NCBI GenBank assembly: GCA_937889395.1
Contig: CALAOW010000043.1
Location: 1 to 41,688, forward strand
Direction of reading: 5' to 3'
DNA length: 41,688 bases
Origin: an uncultured Pseudomonadota bacterium
GTDB taxonomy: Bacteria > Desulfobacterota > Binatia > Binatales > Binataceae
Positions within the stretch are counted from its first letter, which is position 1, and the number at the start of each line of letters is the position of its first letter. The position numbers were made by a program, and so were the translations under genes. The notes under the pieces were generated by a model. It did no database searches. It saw nothing but the letters and a program-made list of their open reading frames with translations, and had not been told where the DNA came from. Positions 9,154 through 18,407 of this stretch are shown one piece after another.

Positions 9154-10185
9154 ATGGCTCGCGCGCGCAATCGTCCCGCACTCGTCGCGCACGGCGGCGC
9201 CGGTTCCGCCGGTCCTGGTGCGGAGCGCGCCGAGCGGCGCGGCGCGATGATGGCGGCGATGCGCCTGGGCGCGAGAATTCTTCGCGCCAACGGCAGCGCG
9301 CTCGAGGCCGTGGTCGCGACAGTCGCGGCGCTGGAGGATCATCCGCTCTTCAATGCCGGCTACGGCTCGTTGCTGAACTCCGAGGGCAACGTCGAAATGG
9401 ACGCATCCGTGATGTTCGCCGAGCCCGTCGCCGATCCGGCCGCGCTCAGACCTGCTTCACGAGGCAAACGCTCAGGCCATGCCGGCCATCCCAACGCGTT
9501 CGACTACAGTGTCTCAGCCGGCGCGGTTGCCGCGGTCAGCCGTGTGCGAAACCCGATCGTGCTCGCGCGCGCCGTGATGGAACGTTCGCCGCACATCCTG
9601 ATGGCGGGCGCCGGCGCGGAAAACTTCGCACGCAAGGCCGGCATCCAGCTCGTGCGGCCCGAGGAAATGGTTACAGAGCGCGCACGTGAACGATGGCGCG
9701 CGCGAAAGCAGGAGAGCGGGATGTTCGAGGCCGAGGGCGCTGCGCGCGCCGCGATGGGACATGGCACGGTCGGCGCGGTCGCCGTCGACGAGCACGGCGG
9801 CATCGCGGCAGCGACCTCGACCGGCGGAGTGCCGGGCAAACTGTTTGGACGCGTCGGCGATTCCGCGCTGATTGGCGCCGGCACTTTCGCGCATGCGTTC
9901 GGAGCCGCCTCTGCCACCGGGCAGGGCGAGGCGATCATCCTGACCGCGCTCTGCCGCGAGGCGGTGTTGGCGCTCGCGGACGGCTCGCCGCGCCCCGTCG
10001 CGCGCGAGGCGATCCTCGAAATGATCGACGCGACCGGTGCGGAGGCCGGAATAATACTGATCGACGGCCGCGGCAGAATCGGTTACGCCCACAACACCGC
10101 CTCGATGCAGGTGGCGAGGTACGATCCGGCGGGCGGACTGCGCCATCTGTGGCTCGAGCCGATCGCGACGGGCCGCCGTCCGTGA
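9154..10185 (+). CDS. Isoaspartyl peptidase / L-asparaginase (Ntn-hydrolase)
   Basis: ALVAHGGAGS, LEDHPLFNAGYGSLLNSEGNVEMDASVM, and the autoprocessing site region GHGTVGAVAVDEHGGIAAATSTGG. Confidence 0.92.
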   Translation: MARARNRPALVAHGGAGSAGPGAERAERRGAMMAAMRLGARILRANGSALEAVVATVAALEDHPLFNAGYGSLLNSEGNVEMDASVMFAEPVADPAALRPASRGKRSGHAGHPNAFDYSVSAGAVAAVSRVRNPIVLARAVMERSPHILMAGAGAENFARKAGIQLVRPEEMVTERARERWRARKQESGMFEAEGAARAAMGHGTVGAVAVDEHGGIAAATSTGGVPGKLFGRVGDSALIGAGTFAHAFGAASATGQGEAIILTALCREAVLALADGSPRPVAREAILEMIDATGAEAGIILIDGRGRIGYAHNTASMQVARYDPAGGLRHLWLEPIATGRRP

Positions 10186-11942
10186 CTATCGAACAACCCG
10201 ATACGACGGCGGCTGCGCGCCGCGCCGCGGTCCTGCAACCCGCAACACTTGCGATTGCCTCGTTGTTCGCCTTCATCGTTCTCGTACAGGGAATCAGCGC
10301 GCCGTTTCAGAAGGACGCGGAGCCGCAATCGGCCGAGTGGATTCAGAGCATCGTGCGCGACGGACATTGGCTGATACCGCACGACGCGTACGGATACACC
10401 GATCGCAAACCCCCGCTCTTCTATTGGCTTTCAGCGATCGTCGCCAAGGCGACCGGCGCCACCGTGGACGAGGTGCGCGCGCGGGCAGTGTCGGTGGTGG
10501 CAGGCACCGCACTTGCGACTGCAGTGCTCGCCTGGACGGCCGCCAACGTCGGCGCATCCGAAGGATGGCTCGCGTTTCTGTTCATGCTCGGCACCTACGG
10601 GTTCGCGTCGCGCGCGACCGAAACGCTGACCGACATGCTGCTCACGTTTCTTTTGTTTACAGCGTATTGCACACTCGCAACTTTAGTTGACAACTCGGAG
10701 CCCCAAGCGCGAGCCGCGCCGCGCCGGACTATGCAGGCAGGCTTGATCCTCGGGCTGGCAGTCCTGGCCAAGGGTCCGGTTGCAATCGTGCTGTGCGCGC
10801 TCGCCGCGTCGATCTATCTGCTGATCGAGCGCCGCAATCCCATCGCGATCCTGCGTCAGCGATGGGCGTGGCAGGTCGTCGCGATTGCGGTCGCGATCGG
10901 CGCGGTCTGGTATGTGCCGGCCGCGATCGCCGGTGCGGGTAAAATCCTCAGGATCATCCTGGCGGAGAATTTCGGGCATTTCATGCCGGCCACGTTCGGC
11001 GGGACGGGCGAGAGCTATCGACCCTTCTATTTCATTGCCGCGCGCCTGCTGGGCGGCGCTTTCCCGATGACGCTCCTGATCCTGCCGGCCGCGCTAGCCT
11101 TCTACACTGGCGAGATTTCGGCGGGGAAGCGGCGCGCGGTGATTTACCAGGCCAGCATGTCACTCGCGGTGTTGATATTTTTCTCGATCGCAAGCGTCAA
11201 GCGCGACGATTACATCCTGCCCGCGATCCCGGGGATCGCGATCCTGTGCGCGTCGGTGTTCACGCTGTACGTACGCGGCGCCGCGGCGAAGTTGCGCGAC
11301 GTGCTCGTCGCGGCATTTGTGCTGAGTCCGGCTTTGCCGACGCTTTTCGTTTGTCTCTTCCGGGGCGCGCCGCACGTGAATCTCCAATCGAGCGACGCGG
11401 CTTACTACTCGATCTTCCGTGCCAACGTCGGAACCTTGACGCCAGGGTTTATTGAGTTCGGCGTTGTCTGGTTGGCCGCGCTCGCTATCGCGATATTCGC
11501 GCTGATCCAACGACGCGCGATTGCGATCGGCGCCGCGTTTGGTCTATTGGCGCTTTCCTTGAGCCTGTTCTGGACCGCGGTATTACGACCAGACCTGGCT
11601 GCTATTCGCAGTGTGAAGAGTTTCATTCCGATCGTCGCGGAGCACGTCAAAGGAGATCAGTTGTGCATCCCGAGCGGTATCAACTACGAGCTGTCGTACT
11701 ACTACGGCGCTGCGGTTCCTGATCTCGCGAATCCTCAATGTGCAAATGGCGCCGCGGGCAAGCCTGTCTATCTGATCGCGACGCCGCGCGAGCTGGACGC
11801 GACGGCGCCTGAGTATCGGACGCGGCTCAAGCTCATCGCGAAGTCCAATCTGATCGGTGGCGGCGGCCCGCCGGCGCTGTATGAAATCTCGCCAAGCGGC
11901 GCGAACGGGGGTTTGAAAGGCGCCGGCGGAGCGGCTAAATAG
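10182..11942 (+). CDS. Glycosyltransferase family 39-like integral membrane protein (ArnT/PMT-like)
   Basis: GTG start at 10182 overlapping the upstream TGA by 4 nt (GTGA); QKDAEPQSAEWIQSIVRDGHWLIPHDAYGYTDRKPPLFYWLSAI followed by many TM segments. Confidence 0.82.
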   Translation: MTIEQPDTTAAARRAAVLQPATLAIASLFAFIVLVQGISAPFQKDAEPQSAEWIQSIVRDGHWLIPHDAYGYTDRKPPLFYWLSAIVAKATGATVDEVRARAVSVVAGTALATAVLAWTAANVGASEGWLAFLFMLGTYGFASRATETLTDMLLTFLLFTAYCTLATLVDNSEPQARAAPRRTMQAGLILGLAVLAKGPVAIVLCALAASIYLLIERRNPIAILRQRWAWQVVAIAVAIGAVWYVPAAIAGAGKILRIILAENFGHFMPATFGGTGESYRPFYFIAARLLGGAFPMTLLILPAALAFYTGEISAGKRRAVIYQASMSLAVLIFFSIASVKRDDYILPAIPGIAILCASVFTLYVRGAAAKLRDVLVAAFVLSPALPTLFVCLFRGAPHVNLQSSDAAYYSIFRANVGTLTPGFIEFGVVWLAALAIAIFALIQRRAIAIGAAFGLLALSLSLFWTAVLRPDLAAIRSVKSFIPIVAEHVKGDQLCIPSGINYELSYYYGAAVPDLANPQCANGAAGKPVYLIATPRELDATAPEYRTRLKLIAKSNLIGGGGPPALYEISPSGANGGLKGAGGAAK

Positions 11943-11949
11943 AGAATCG

Positions 11950-12270
11950 ATGGCTGACCGCGTCGAACATGCTGAACATGCGATGAGTGCGCTGATGCGC
12001 TTCGTCGTCTCGCTCATAATCCCGCTGTGGGCGCTTGCGATGCTCGCGCTCGGCGTCGAGTACCGCTCTCTTTGGTGGCTCGGATGCGGCCTGGCGACCG
12101 GCGCAGTTGGACTTATCCTGCTGGTCGGCAACCCGTTGGCGGGACCGGTGCTCGACGTGCGCGAAAGTTGGCGGCCCTTGTCGCGGCCCAAGCCCGGCGC
12201 CGACGAAAACAAAAGTCCCACCTGCCAGACTGCAAAGGCCGTTGAAAAAGTAATTTTCAACGCCGGGTGA
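11950..12270 (+). CDS. Small conserved membrane protein of unknown function (two TM segments)
   Basis: Hydrophobic segments LMRFVVSLIIPLWALAMLALGVEY and WWLGCGLATGAVGLILLVGNPLAG; the C-terminal codons run into an inverted repeat. Confidence 0.55.
   Translation: MADRVEHAEHAMSALMRFVVSLIIPLWALAMLALGVEYRSLWWLGCGLATGAVGLILLVGNPLAGPVLDVRESWRPLSRPKPGADENKSPTCQTAKAVEKVIFNAG
12240..12262. repeat. Inverted repeat CGTTGAAAA-AGTAA-TTTTCAACG
   Basis: Perfect 9-bp arms with a 5-nt loop, read directly. Confidence 0.8.
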
Positions 12271-12308
12271 AAGACCTCATGTGCGGCGCATCAGGCAATC
12301 GCGCCGCA

Positions 12309-12393
12309 CAAATGTCCCTCACCCTAACCCGCGCCGATAAGGCTGCACCCTCACCCGCGCTGAAGGCGCGGCCTCTCCCGCAAGCGGGCGAGG
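12309..12393. repeat. Dispersed intergenic palindromic element (CCCTCACCCTAACCC...CCTCTCCCGCAAGCGGGCGAGG)
   Basis: Near-perfect 22-nt palindrome CCTCTCCCGCAAGCGGGCGAGG (12372..12393) preceded by CCCTCACC motifs; a related copy lies at 34889..34933. Confidence 0.65.
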
Positions 12394-12476
12394 CGCATAG
12401 CCAGTGGCGCGGAACGCAACATCCTAACTTGGGCTGATTTGCGAGCCGTCGGCGGGGAGGATATCCTTTAGCTCTG

Positions 12477-12815
12477 ATGCCTATTTTCGAGTACGAATGC
12501 TCGCGATGCGGGCTCGTCAGCTCGCACGTGATAATGGGTTCATCGCGTCGCCGCGAGCGTCGTGTCTGTCCCGAGTGCGGGTCGGCGCGGCTGCGGCGCG
12601 TGATGTCATCGTTCGCGGTGGTCGAGAGCGAGTCGTCACGGATTGCGGGTTTCGACGCGTCGAAGCCGCGCGACGATTCGTTCTATCGCGACTCGCGCAA
12701 CGTTGGACTGTGGGCGAAGAAGCGGGCCAAGGAGTTGGGCGTCGATCTCGGATCGAAATTCGAGGCTACGGTCGAAAAAGCACGCAGCGGCAAGCTGATC
12801 AAGGAGATGCTCTGA
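12477..12815 (+). CDS. FmdB-family zinc-ribbon protein
   Basis: MPIFEYECSRCGLVSSHVI...CPECGSARLRRVMSSFAVVES: CxxC...CxxC zinc ribbon with the typical N-terminus. Confidence 0.88.
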   Translation: MPIFEYECSRCGLVSSHVIMGSSRRRERRVCPECGSARLRRVMSSFAVVESESSRIAGFDASKPRDDSFYRDSRNVGLWAKKRAKELGVDLGSKFEATVEKARSGKLIKEML

Positions 12816-12840
12816 CCGCGCGATGAAGAGAGGCGGAACT

Positions 12841-13101
12841 ATGACGGGCGATAACAAGGACCGGTTGGGCAGCAAGCTGCACGATGTCGAGGCGGCACGC
12901 GAAGATCAATGGGCGCGACAGCGCGATGCCGATCTGGTCGAGAAGATGCGCGAGCGCTTGAGCAAGACAGCTTGTCCGCATTGCAAGCAGTTTTTGGTGG
13001 CGAAAACCGAGGCCGGAGTACCAATGCACGCGTGCCCGGCAGGGCATGGCGCCTGGATCGACGCGCCGGCATTGAAGGCGGCGCTGAAGGAGCACAAATA
13101 G
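12841..13101 (+). CDS. Small zf-TFIIB-like zinc-ribbon protein
   Basis: CPHCKQFLVAKTEAGVPMHACPAGHGAWIDAPALKAALK resembles the zf-TFIIB domain. Start could also be 12823. Confidence 0.6.
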   Translation: MTGDNKDRLGSKLHDVEAAREDQWARQRDADLVEKMRERLSKTACPHCKQFLVAKTEAGVPMHACPAGHGAWIDAPALKAALKEHK

Positions 13102-13175
13102 CCGTTGCTTGGCAGCGCACCGATTTGAATTAAGATTTTCTTAAGCGAAATCGATCGCTGGTAAAGCGGTCCTTC

Positions 13176-13204
13176 TTGACAGCTTAGGCCAGTCCAATTA
13201 ATGA
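13176..13204 (+). promoter_or_regulatory. Candidate sigma70-type promoter for the nuo operon (TTGACA - 17 bp - TAATGA)
   Basis: Consensus -35 TTGACA at 13176..13181 with 17-bp spacing to a weak -10 (13199..13204), just upstream of nuoA. Confidence 0.4.
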
Positions 13205-13221
13205 GGACTCGGTAACATAAA

Positions 13222-13614
13222 ATGTATATCAATTTCGGCGTACCGCTGGCGCTTACGATCATCGCGGTCGGCTTCGTGGCGCTGATGCTCGGTCTGCAGA
13301 GTTTGCTGGCGCCGCAAAATCCGTACGATCGAAAGCTGACTCCCTACGAATGCGGCGAGCCGCCGACCGGGCCCGCGTGGATCAATTTCAACGTCCGCTT
13401 CTACCTGATCGCGCTGATTTTCGTGGTGTTCGAGGTCGAAATCGCGTTCGTTTATCCGATTGCCGCGGTTTACCTGGACTGGGTGCGCTCGGGGCGCCGC
13501 CTTTACGCGCTCAGCGAGATTTTAATTTTTCTGCTGATCCTGTTCGTCGGCCTGGTTTATGTGTGGGTCAAGCACGACCTGGAATGGATCAAGAAGGTAC
13601 CGGTCGAAGACTGA
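13222..13614 (+). CDS. nuoA: NADH-quinone oxidoreductase subunit A
   Basis: [54 protein letters not shown]. Confidence 0.96.
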   Translation: MYINFGVPLALTIIAVGFVALMLGLQSLLAPQNPYDRKLTPYECGEPPTGPAWINFNVRFYLIALIFVVFEVEIAFVYPIAAVYLDWVRSGRRLYALSEILIFLLILFVGLVYVWVKHDLEWIKKVPVED

Positions 13615-13624
13615 GGTTTATTTT

Positions 13625-14131
13625 ATGCCCCTGCTGAATACGCTCCCGGATTACGTTCTGACCACCAAGACGGATGAACTGCTGAACTGGATGCGCAAAT
13701 CGAGCATCTGGTACATGCTGTTCGGGCTGGCCTGTTGCGCGATCGAGCTGATGCATACGGGCGGCCCGCGCGCGGACCTCGATCGTTTCGGCGCGGTGCC
13801 GCGCGCTTCGGCGCGTCAGTCGGATCTGATGATCGTAGCGGGAACGCTGACGCTGAAAATGGCGCTAAGGACGCGGCTGCTTTACGATCAGATGCCCGAC
13901 CCGAAATACGTCATCGCGATGGGTTCGTGCGCGAGCTGCGGCGGACTGTTCCAACTGGCCTACTCGGTTTGCGACGGGGTGGACAAAATCCTGCCGGTCG
14001 ATGTGTACGTTCCCGGCTGCCCGCCGCGTCCCGAGGCGCTGACCGAAGGCCTGCTCAAGCTGCAAGAGAAGATCATGACCGAGCGCTGGCTGGTGCGCTC
14101 GCCCAACGCAAAGCAGGTCGCAGCAGCCTGA
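13625..14131 (+). CDS. nuoB: NADH-quinone oxidoreductase subunit B
   Basis: [36 protein letters not shown] (cluster N2 ligands). Start reset from 13559 to ATG 13625. Confidence 0.96.
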   Translation: MPLLNTLPDYVLTTKTDELLNWMRKSSIWYMLFGLACCAIELMHTGGPRADLDRFGAVPRASARQSDLMIVAGTLTLKMALRTRLLYDQMPDPKYVIAMGSCASCGGLFQLAYSVCDGVDKILPVDVYVPGCPPRPEALTEGLLKLQEKIMTERWLVRSPNAKQVAAA

Positions 14132-14135
14132 GCAA

Positions 14136-14645
14136 ATGGAGGCGCTGCAAATACTCGAGCGGGTCAAGAGCCAGTTCGGCGATCGGGTGCTGGAAATATC
14201 CGAGAAAAAGCCGGATCCATTCGCGGTGGTTGACCCCGGAGCGATCGTCGAGTTCGGCCGTTTCATGAATGAGGATCCCGAGCTCGCGATGGACTGCCTG
14301 TCCAACGAGAGCGGCGTCGATTACAAGGACCGGATCGAGGTGGTCTATCACCTGTTCTCGTATCAGCATCGCCACGGCGCGGTGCTGAAGGTGAAGCTGC
14401 CGCGCGACAACCCGAGCGTGGCGACGCTGGAGGGCGTGTGGAAGTCGGCCAACTGGATGGAGCGCGAAATATTCGACCTGCTGGGGGTCAACTTCGAAGG
14501 GCATAGCGACATGCGGCGAATCCTGATGCCGGAGGACTGGATCGGTCATCCGCTGCGCAAGGATTTCGTCGAGCCGGCGCAATACCACGGAATCTCAACG
14601 GTCAGGGAGAGCCCGATAGTCCGGCTCGACACGAAAAAGAAATGA
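14136..14645 (+). CDS. nuoC: NADH-quinone oxidoreductase subunit C
   Basis: [63 protein letters not shown]. Confidence 0.96.
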   Translation: MEALQILERVKSQFGDRVLEISEKKPDPFAVVDPGAIVEFGRFMNEDPELAMDCLSNESGVDYKDRIEVVYHLFSYQHRHGAVLKVKLPRDNPSVATLEGVWKSANWMEREIFDLLGVNFEGHSDMRRILMPEDWIGHPLRKDFVEPAQYHGISTVRESPIVRLDTKKK

Positions 14646-15760
14646 GCACGCTGCGCACCGAAGAAATGACGCTCAACATGGGCCCGCAGCATCCGTCGAC
14701 GCACGGGGTGCTGCGCTTCGTGGTGCGGGCCGACGGCGAGGTGATGCGCGAGGCGATCCCGGACGTCGGCTACCTGCACCGGTCGATCGAAAAGATTGCG
14801 GAAAAGGTCGGCTACCGCGGCTTCATGCCATACACCGATCGCGTCGACTACGTGTGCGCGATGTTCACCAACCAGGGCTGGGGCATGGCGTGCGAGAAGC
14901 TGGCGGGAATCGAAGTGCCCAAGCGCGGCGAGTACTGCCGGGTGATCGCGGCGGAGTTCAACCGAATCGCGTCGCATCTGCTGTCGGTGGGCGCGATGGC
15001 GATGGATATCGGCGCGATGACGCCGTTCGCGCACGTGATCCGCGAGCGCGAGATGATCAACGATTTGATCGAGGAGCTGTGCGGCGCGCGGCTGACGTTC
15101 AACTACATGCGAATCGGCGGCGTGGCGTGGGACCTGCCGCCCGGATGGCGCGAGAAGGCGCTTAAGTACCTGGATCATTTCGACCCGATCCTCGAGGAAT
15201 ACAACGCGCTCATCTCGTGGAACAAAATCTACGTCGAGCGGCTGGCGAACGTCGGAGTGATCACGCCGGCGGAGGCGATCAACTACAACCTGGTCGGGCC
15301 GAATCTGCGCGCGTGCGGAATCAAGTGGGACATCCGCAAGGACATTCCGTATTCGGTGTATCCCGAGTTCGAGTTCGAGGTGCCGGTCGGCAACGGCCAG
15401 TGGGGCAAGCTCGGCGACTCGATGGATCGATACGTGGTGCGGATTCGCGAGATGGCGGAGTCGTCGAAGATACTGCGCCAGGCGCTGCAGAAGATTCCGC
15501 CGGGGGCGGTGCTGGCGAAAGTGGTGCGCAATTTCAAGCCGCCGGCCGGCGAATGCCAGATTCGCGTCGAGAGCGGACGCGGCGATATGGGCTGGTACCT
15601 GGTCAGCGACGGCACCGGGTATCCGTGGCGGGTTCACGTGCGCACGGGATCGTTCGCGGCGATGGGAATCATCCAGAAGCTGAGCGCGGGATTGATGATC
15701 GCGGACCTGGTCACGCTGATCGCGAGCCTGGACGTGATTGCGCCGGAGATCGATCGATAG
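14642..15760 (+). CDS. nuoD: NADH-quinone oxidoreductase subunit D
   Basis: [38 protein letters not shown] overlap with nuoC. Confidence 0.97.
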   Translation: MSTLRTEEMTLNMGPQHPSTHGVLRFVVRADGEVMREAIPDVGYLHRSIEKIAEKVGYRGFMPYTDRVDYVCAMFTNQGWGMACEKLAGIEVPKRGEYCRVIAAEFNRIASHLLSVGAMAMDIGAMTPFAHVIREREMINDLIEELCGARLTFNYMRIGGVAWDLPPGWREKALKYLDHFDPILEEYNALISWNKIYVERLANVGVITPAEAINYNLVGPNLRACGIKWDIRKDIPYSVYPEFEFEVPVGNGQWGKLGDSMDRYVVRIREMAESSKILRQALQKIPPGAVLAKVVRNFKPPAGECQIRVESGRGDMGWYLVSDGTGYPWRVHVRTGSFAAMGIIQKLSAGLMIADLVTLIASLDVIAPEIDR

Positions 15761-15766
15761 GCATCG

Positions 15767-16957
15767 ATGCATACGCTGATTCAAAATCTGATTGCGTGGG
15801 GCGTGTTCGGCAAGAACCCGCCGCGGGACCTGGTCGCCGCGATCGTGGTGTTCGTGATGAGCCTGATCGTGTTCCTGGTCGTCGCGCTTCCGTTTGGGGG
15901 AATAGTGACCTGGGTCGAGCGGCGGGTGTGGGCGCGAATCCAGTCGCGGGTGGGTCCAAACCGCGTCGGTCCGCAGGGCTTTTTGCAGTGGCTGGCGGAC
16001 GGAATAAAAATCATCTGCAAGGAAGACATCATCCCCGACGAAGCCGACTCGCGCCTGTTCAAGCTGGCGCCGTACCTGGTGATGCTGGCGTTCATCCTGC
16101 CGTGGGCGGTGATGCCGTTCTCGTCGTCGCTGATACTGGCCGACCTGAACGTGGGCATCCTTTACATGACGGCGGTGACGGCGCTTACGGTGGTGGGCGT
16201 GCTGATGGCGGGATGGGCGTCGAATAACAAGTGGTCGCTGATCGGCGGAGTCCGCTCGGCGGCGCAAATAGTCAGTTACGAAATACCGGCGGGGCTTTCG
16301 ATCTTCCCGGTCGTGCTGATGACGGGCACGCTGTCGATGCAGGGAATCATCCGCGGGCAGGGCTGGGCGCCGCAGCATTGGTTCCTGTTCGCCAACCCAT
16401 TCACGTTCGTGGCGGCCAACATCCTCTATATGTCGTCGCTCGCCGAGGCTAACCGGACGCCGTTCGATTTGCCCGAAGCCGAATCCGAACTGGTGGCAGG
16501 TTTTGCGACTGAGTATAGCGGCTGGCGCTACGCGTGTTTCTCGATGGCGGAATGGGGAAACCTGTTTATCGTCGGCGCGATAATCACGACGTTGTTCCTT
16601 GGCGGATGGCAATTTCCGCACGTGACGAACAATGTAGTTGCGATGAACGTGCTGGAAGTGATTACGTTCACCGTCAAAGTACTATTCCTGGTGTTCGTCT
16701 CAATGTGGATACGCGCGACGCTGCCGCGGGTCCGAATCGATCAGCTAACGACAGCATGCTGGAAGTACTTCGTGCCGATATCGTTCGTGAATATGATCGG
16801 CACCGCGGTGTGGGTAGCTATATGGCCCGACGGCAACGTGGCGATCGGCTATATCATGTTCGCCGGGGCGATCGTGTTCGGGGCAGTATTCATTCAGCGG
16901 GTTATCTACTATCTCAGGCGTTCGCGGATGGAAGTTTACCTCAATCCGACTATATAG
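15767..16957 (+). CDS. nuoH: NADH-quinone oxidoreductase subunit H
   Basis: WVERRVWARIQSRVGPNRVGPQGFLQWLADGIKIICKEDI, EANRTPFDLPEAESELVAGFATEYSGWRY. Confidence 0.97.
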   Translation: MHTLIQNLIAWGVFGKNPPRDLVAAIVVFVMSLIVFLVVALPFGGIVTWVERRVWARIQSRVGPNRVGPQGFLQWLADGIKIICKEDIIPDEADSRLFKLAPYLVMLAFILPWAVMPFSSSLILADLNVGILYMTAVTALTVVGVLMAGWASNNKWSLIGGVRSAAQIVSYEIPAGLSIFPVVLMTGTLSMQGIIRGQGWAPQHWFLFANPFTFVAANILYMSSLAEANRTPFDLPEAESELVAGFATEYSGWRYACFSMAEWGNLFIVGAIITTLFLGGWQFPHVTNNVVAMNVLEVITFTVKVLFLVFVSMWIRATLPRVRIDQLTTACWKYFVPISFVNMIGTAVWVAIWPDGNVAIGYIMFAGAIVFGAVFIQRVIYYLRRSRMEVYLNPTI

Positions 16958-16966
16958 AGGTTGTCG

Positions 16967-17533
16967 ATGAGCGCGGTTTCGGAATACGTACATAATATAA
17001 AGGACACGGTCTCGACGATCTTCGAGGGCATGGCGGTAACGGCGTCGCACTTCATGCGCAAGCCGTACACGGTGCAATATCCGGATCGGATGCCGGTGCG
17101 CGTGCAGGACACGCTGCCGTTCCGTTATCGCGGGATCCTCGATGTCGATCTCGAAATCTGCACGGGATGCCTGGCGTGCGAGCGCGCCTGCCCGATCGAT
17201 TGCATAGTCATCGTGGCCGAGAAGGATCAGCAAACGCGGCAGTTGCTGCTGTCGCAGTTCGATATAGACATCGCCAAGTGCATGTACTGTGGGCTGTGCA
17301 GCGAGGTGTGTCCAACCGGATCGATACATCATACGACGGAGTTCGAGGGCGCTGACTATTCGCTGGAGAGCCTGATTCGTCGCTTCGTCCAGGATCCGGT
17401 GATGGCGTACAAGGCCAAGAAGGGGCCGGAGACGGATCCGAGAATCGCGCCAATCCTGAATCGCGGCATGGCCTACCTCGATCAATGGGCGCAACCTGGC
17501 GGCGAGAAGCCCCCCGGAGAAGAGCCGGCATAG
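16967..17533 (+). CDS. nuoI: NADH-quinone oxidoreductase subunit I (2x[4Fe-4S])
   Basis: CTGCLACERACPIDCI and CMYCGLCSEVCPTGSI ferredoxin motifs. ATG at 16967 preferred over TTG 16961. Confidence 0.96.
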   Translation: MSAVSEYVHNIKDTVSTIFEGMAVTASHFMRKPYTVQYPDRMPVRVQDTLPFRYRGILDVDLEICTGCLACERACPIDCIVIVAEKDQQTRQLLLSQFDIDIAKCMYCGLCSEVCPTGSIHHTTEFEGADYSLESLIRRFVQDPVMAYKAKKGPETDPRIAPILNRGMAYLDQWAQPGGEKPPGEEPA

Positions 17534-17569
17534 CGCGCGCGGGCCTGCAACGCGGGGAAGGGCGAATCG

Positions 17570-18067
17570 ATGCTCGCACAGGTAATATTCTATGCGCTGG
17601 CCGCGTTGACGGTGGGATCGGCCGCGCTGGTGGCGTTCTCGCGCAACATAGTTTATTCGACCTTTGCGCTGCTGGGCGCATTCATGGGCGCAGTGGGTAT
17701 CTACATTCTGCTCGCGGCGGATTTTGTCGCGATGGTGCAGCTACTCGTTTACGTCGGCGGGATATTGGTACTGACTATCTTCGCGGTGATGCTGACGGCG
17801 GGAATCGGTGACGTGAAGGTATCGAATCGTGCGGTGGGAACCGGCCCCGCGATTATAGTAGCAGGAGTCGCGGCGATTGTGATGCTGTATGCGGTGATGC
17901 GAACGCAGTGGCATCAGGCGGCCGTGTTCACGCCCGCGCCGACGACTTATGCGATCGGAAACGCGTTCCTGGGCGATTACGTGCTGCCGTTCGAGGTCGC
18001 GTCGCTGGTGCTGTTGGCGGCGCTAATCGGCGCGATTGTGATTTCGCGCCACGAAGTCAGAGAGTAG
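17570..18067 (+). CDS. nuoJ: NADH-quinone oxidoreductase subunit J
   Basis: Position plus NIVYSTFALLGAFMGAVGIYILLAADFVAMVQLLVYVGGILVLTIFAVML. Confidence 0.95.
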   Translation: MLAQVIFYALAALTVGSAALVAFSRNIVYSTFALLGAFMGAVGIYILLAADFVAMVQLLVYVGGILVLTIFAVMLTAGIGDVKVSNRAVGTGPAIIVAGVAAIVMLYAVMRTQWHQAAVFTPAPTTYAIGNAFLGDYVLPFEVASLVLLAALIGAIVISRHEVRE

Positions 18068-18085
18068 GGGACCGGGAGAATCGGG

Positions 18086-18400
18086 ATGGGCGGGGGAATA
18101 ACGCTGAACCACTTCCTTGTTCTGAGCCTGATAATATTTTCGCTCGGGCTGTTCACGGTTCTGACGCGTCGAAACGCGATTGGAATCCTGATGGGCGTCG
18201 AGCTGATACTCAACTCCGCCAACATCAACTACCTTGCATTCGCGTTTTACGGCGGCGGCAAATACGACGGCCAGATTTTTGCGATTTTCGTAATCATGCT
18301 GGCGGCGGCAGAGGCGGTAATCGGGCTGGCGGTGGTGCTGGCGATTTATCAGAACTTCAAGACGATCGATGTCGATGCGGCCGAGACGCTGCGTGGATAG
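18086..18400 (+). CDS. nuoK: NADH-quinone oxidoreductase subunit K
   Basis: NAIGILMGVELILNSANINYLAF, AAAEAVIGLAVVLAIY. Confidence 0.96.
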   Translation: MGGGITLNHFLVLSLIIFSLGLFTVLTRRNAIGILMGVELILNSANINYLAFAFYGGGKYDGQIFAIFVIMLAAAEAVIGLAVVLAIYQNFKTIDVDAAETLRG

Positions 18401-18407
18401 CTGAGCG

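Noticed and set aside
14546-16621. 691-aa minus-strand ORF antisense to nuoD/nuoH
   Set aside because: Arg/His-rich shadow ORF produced by GC-rich codon usage; the opposite strand encodes clear NuoC, NuoD and NuoH.
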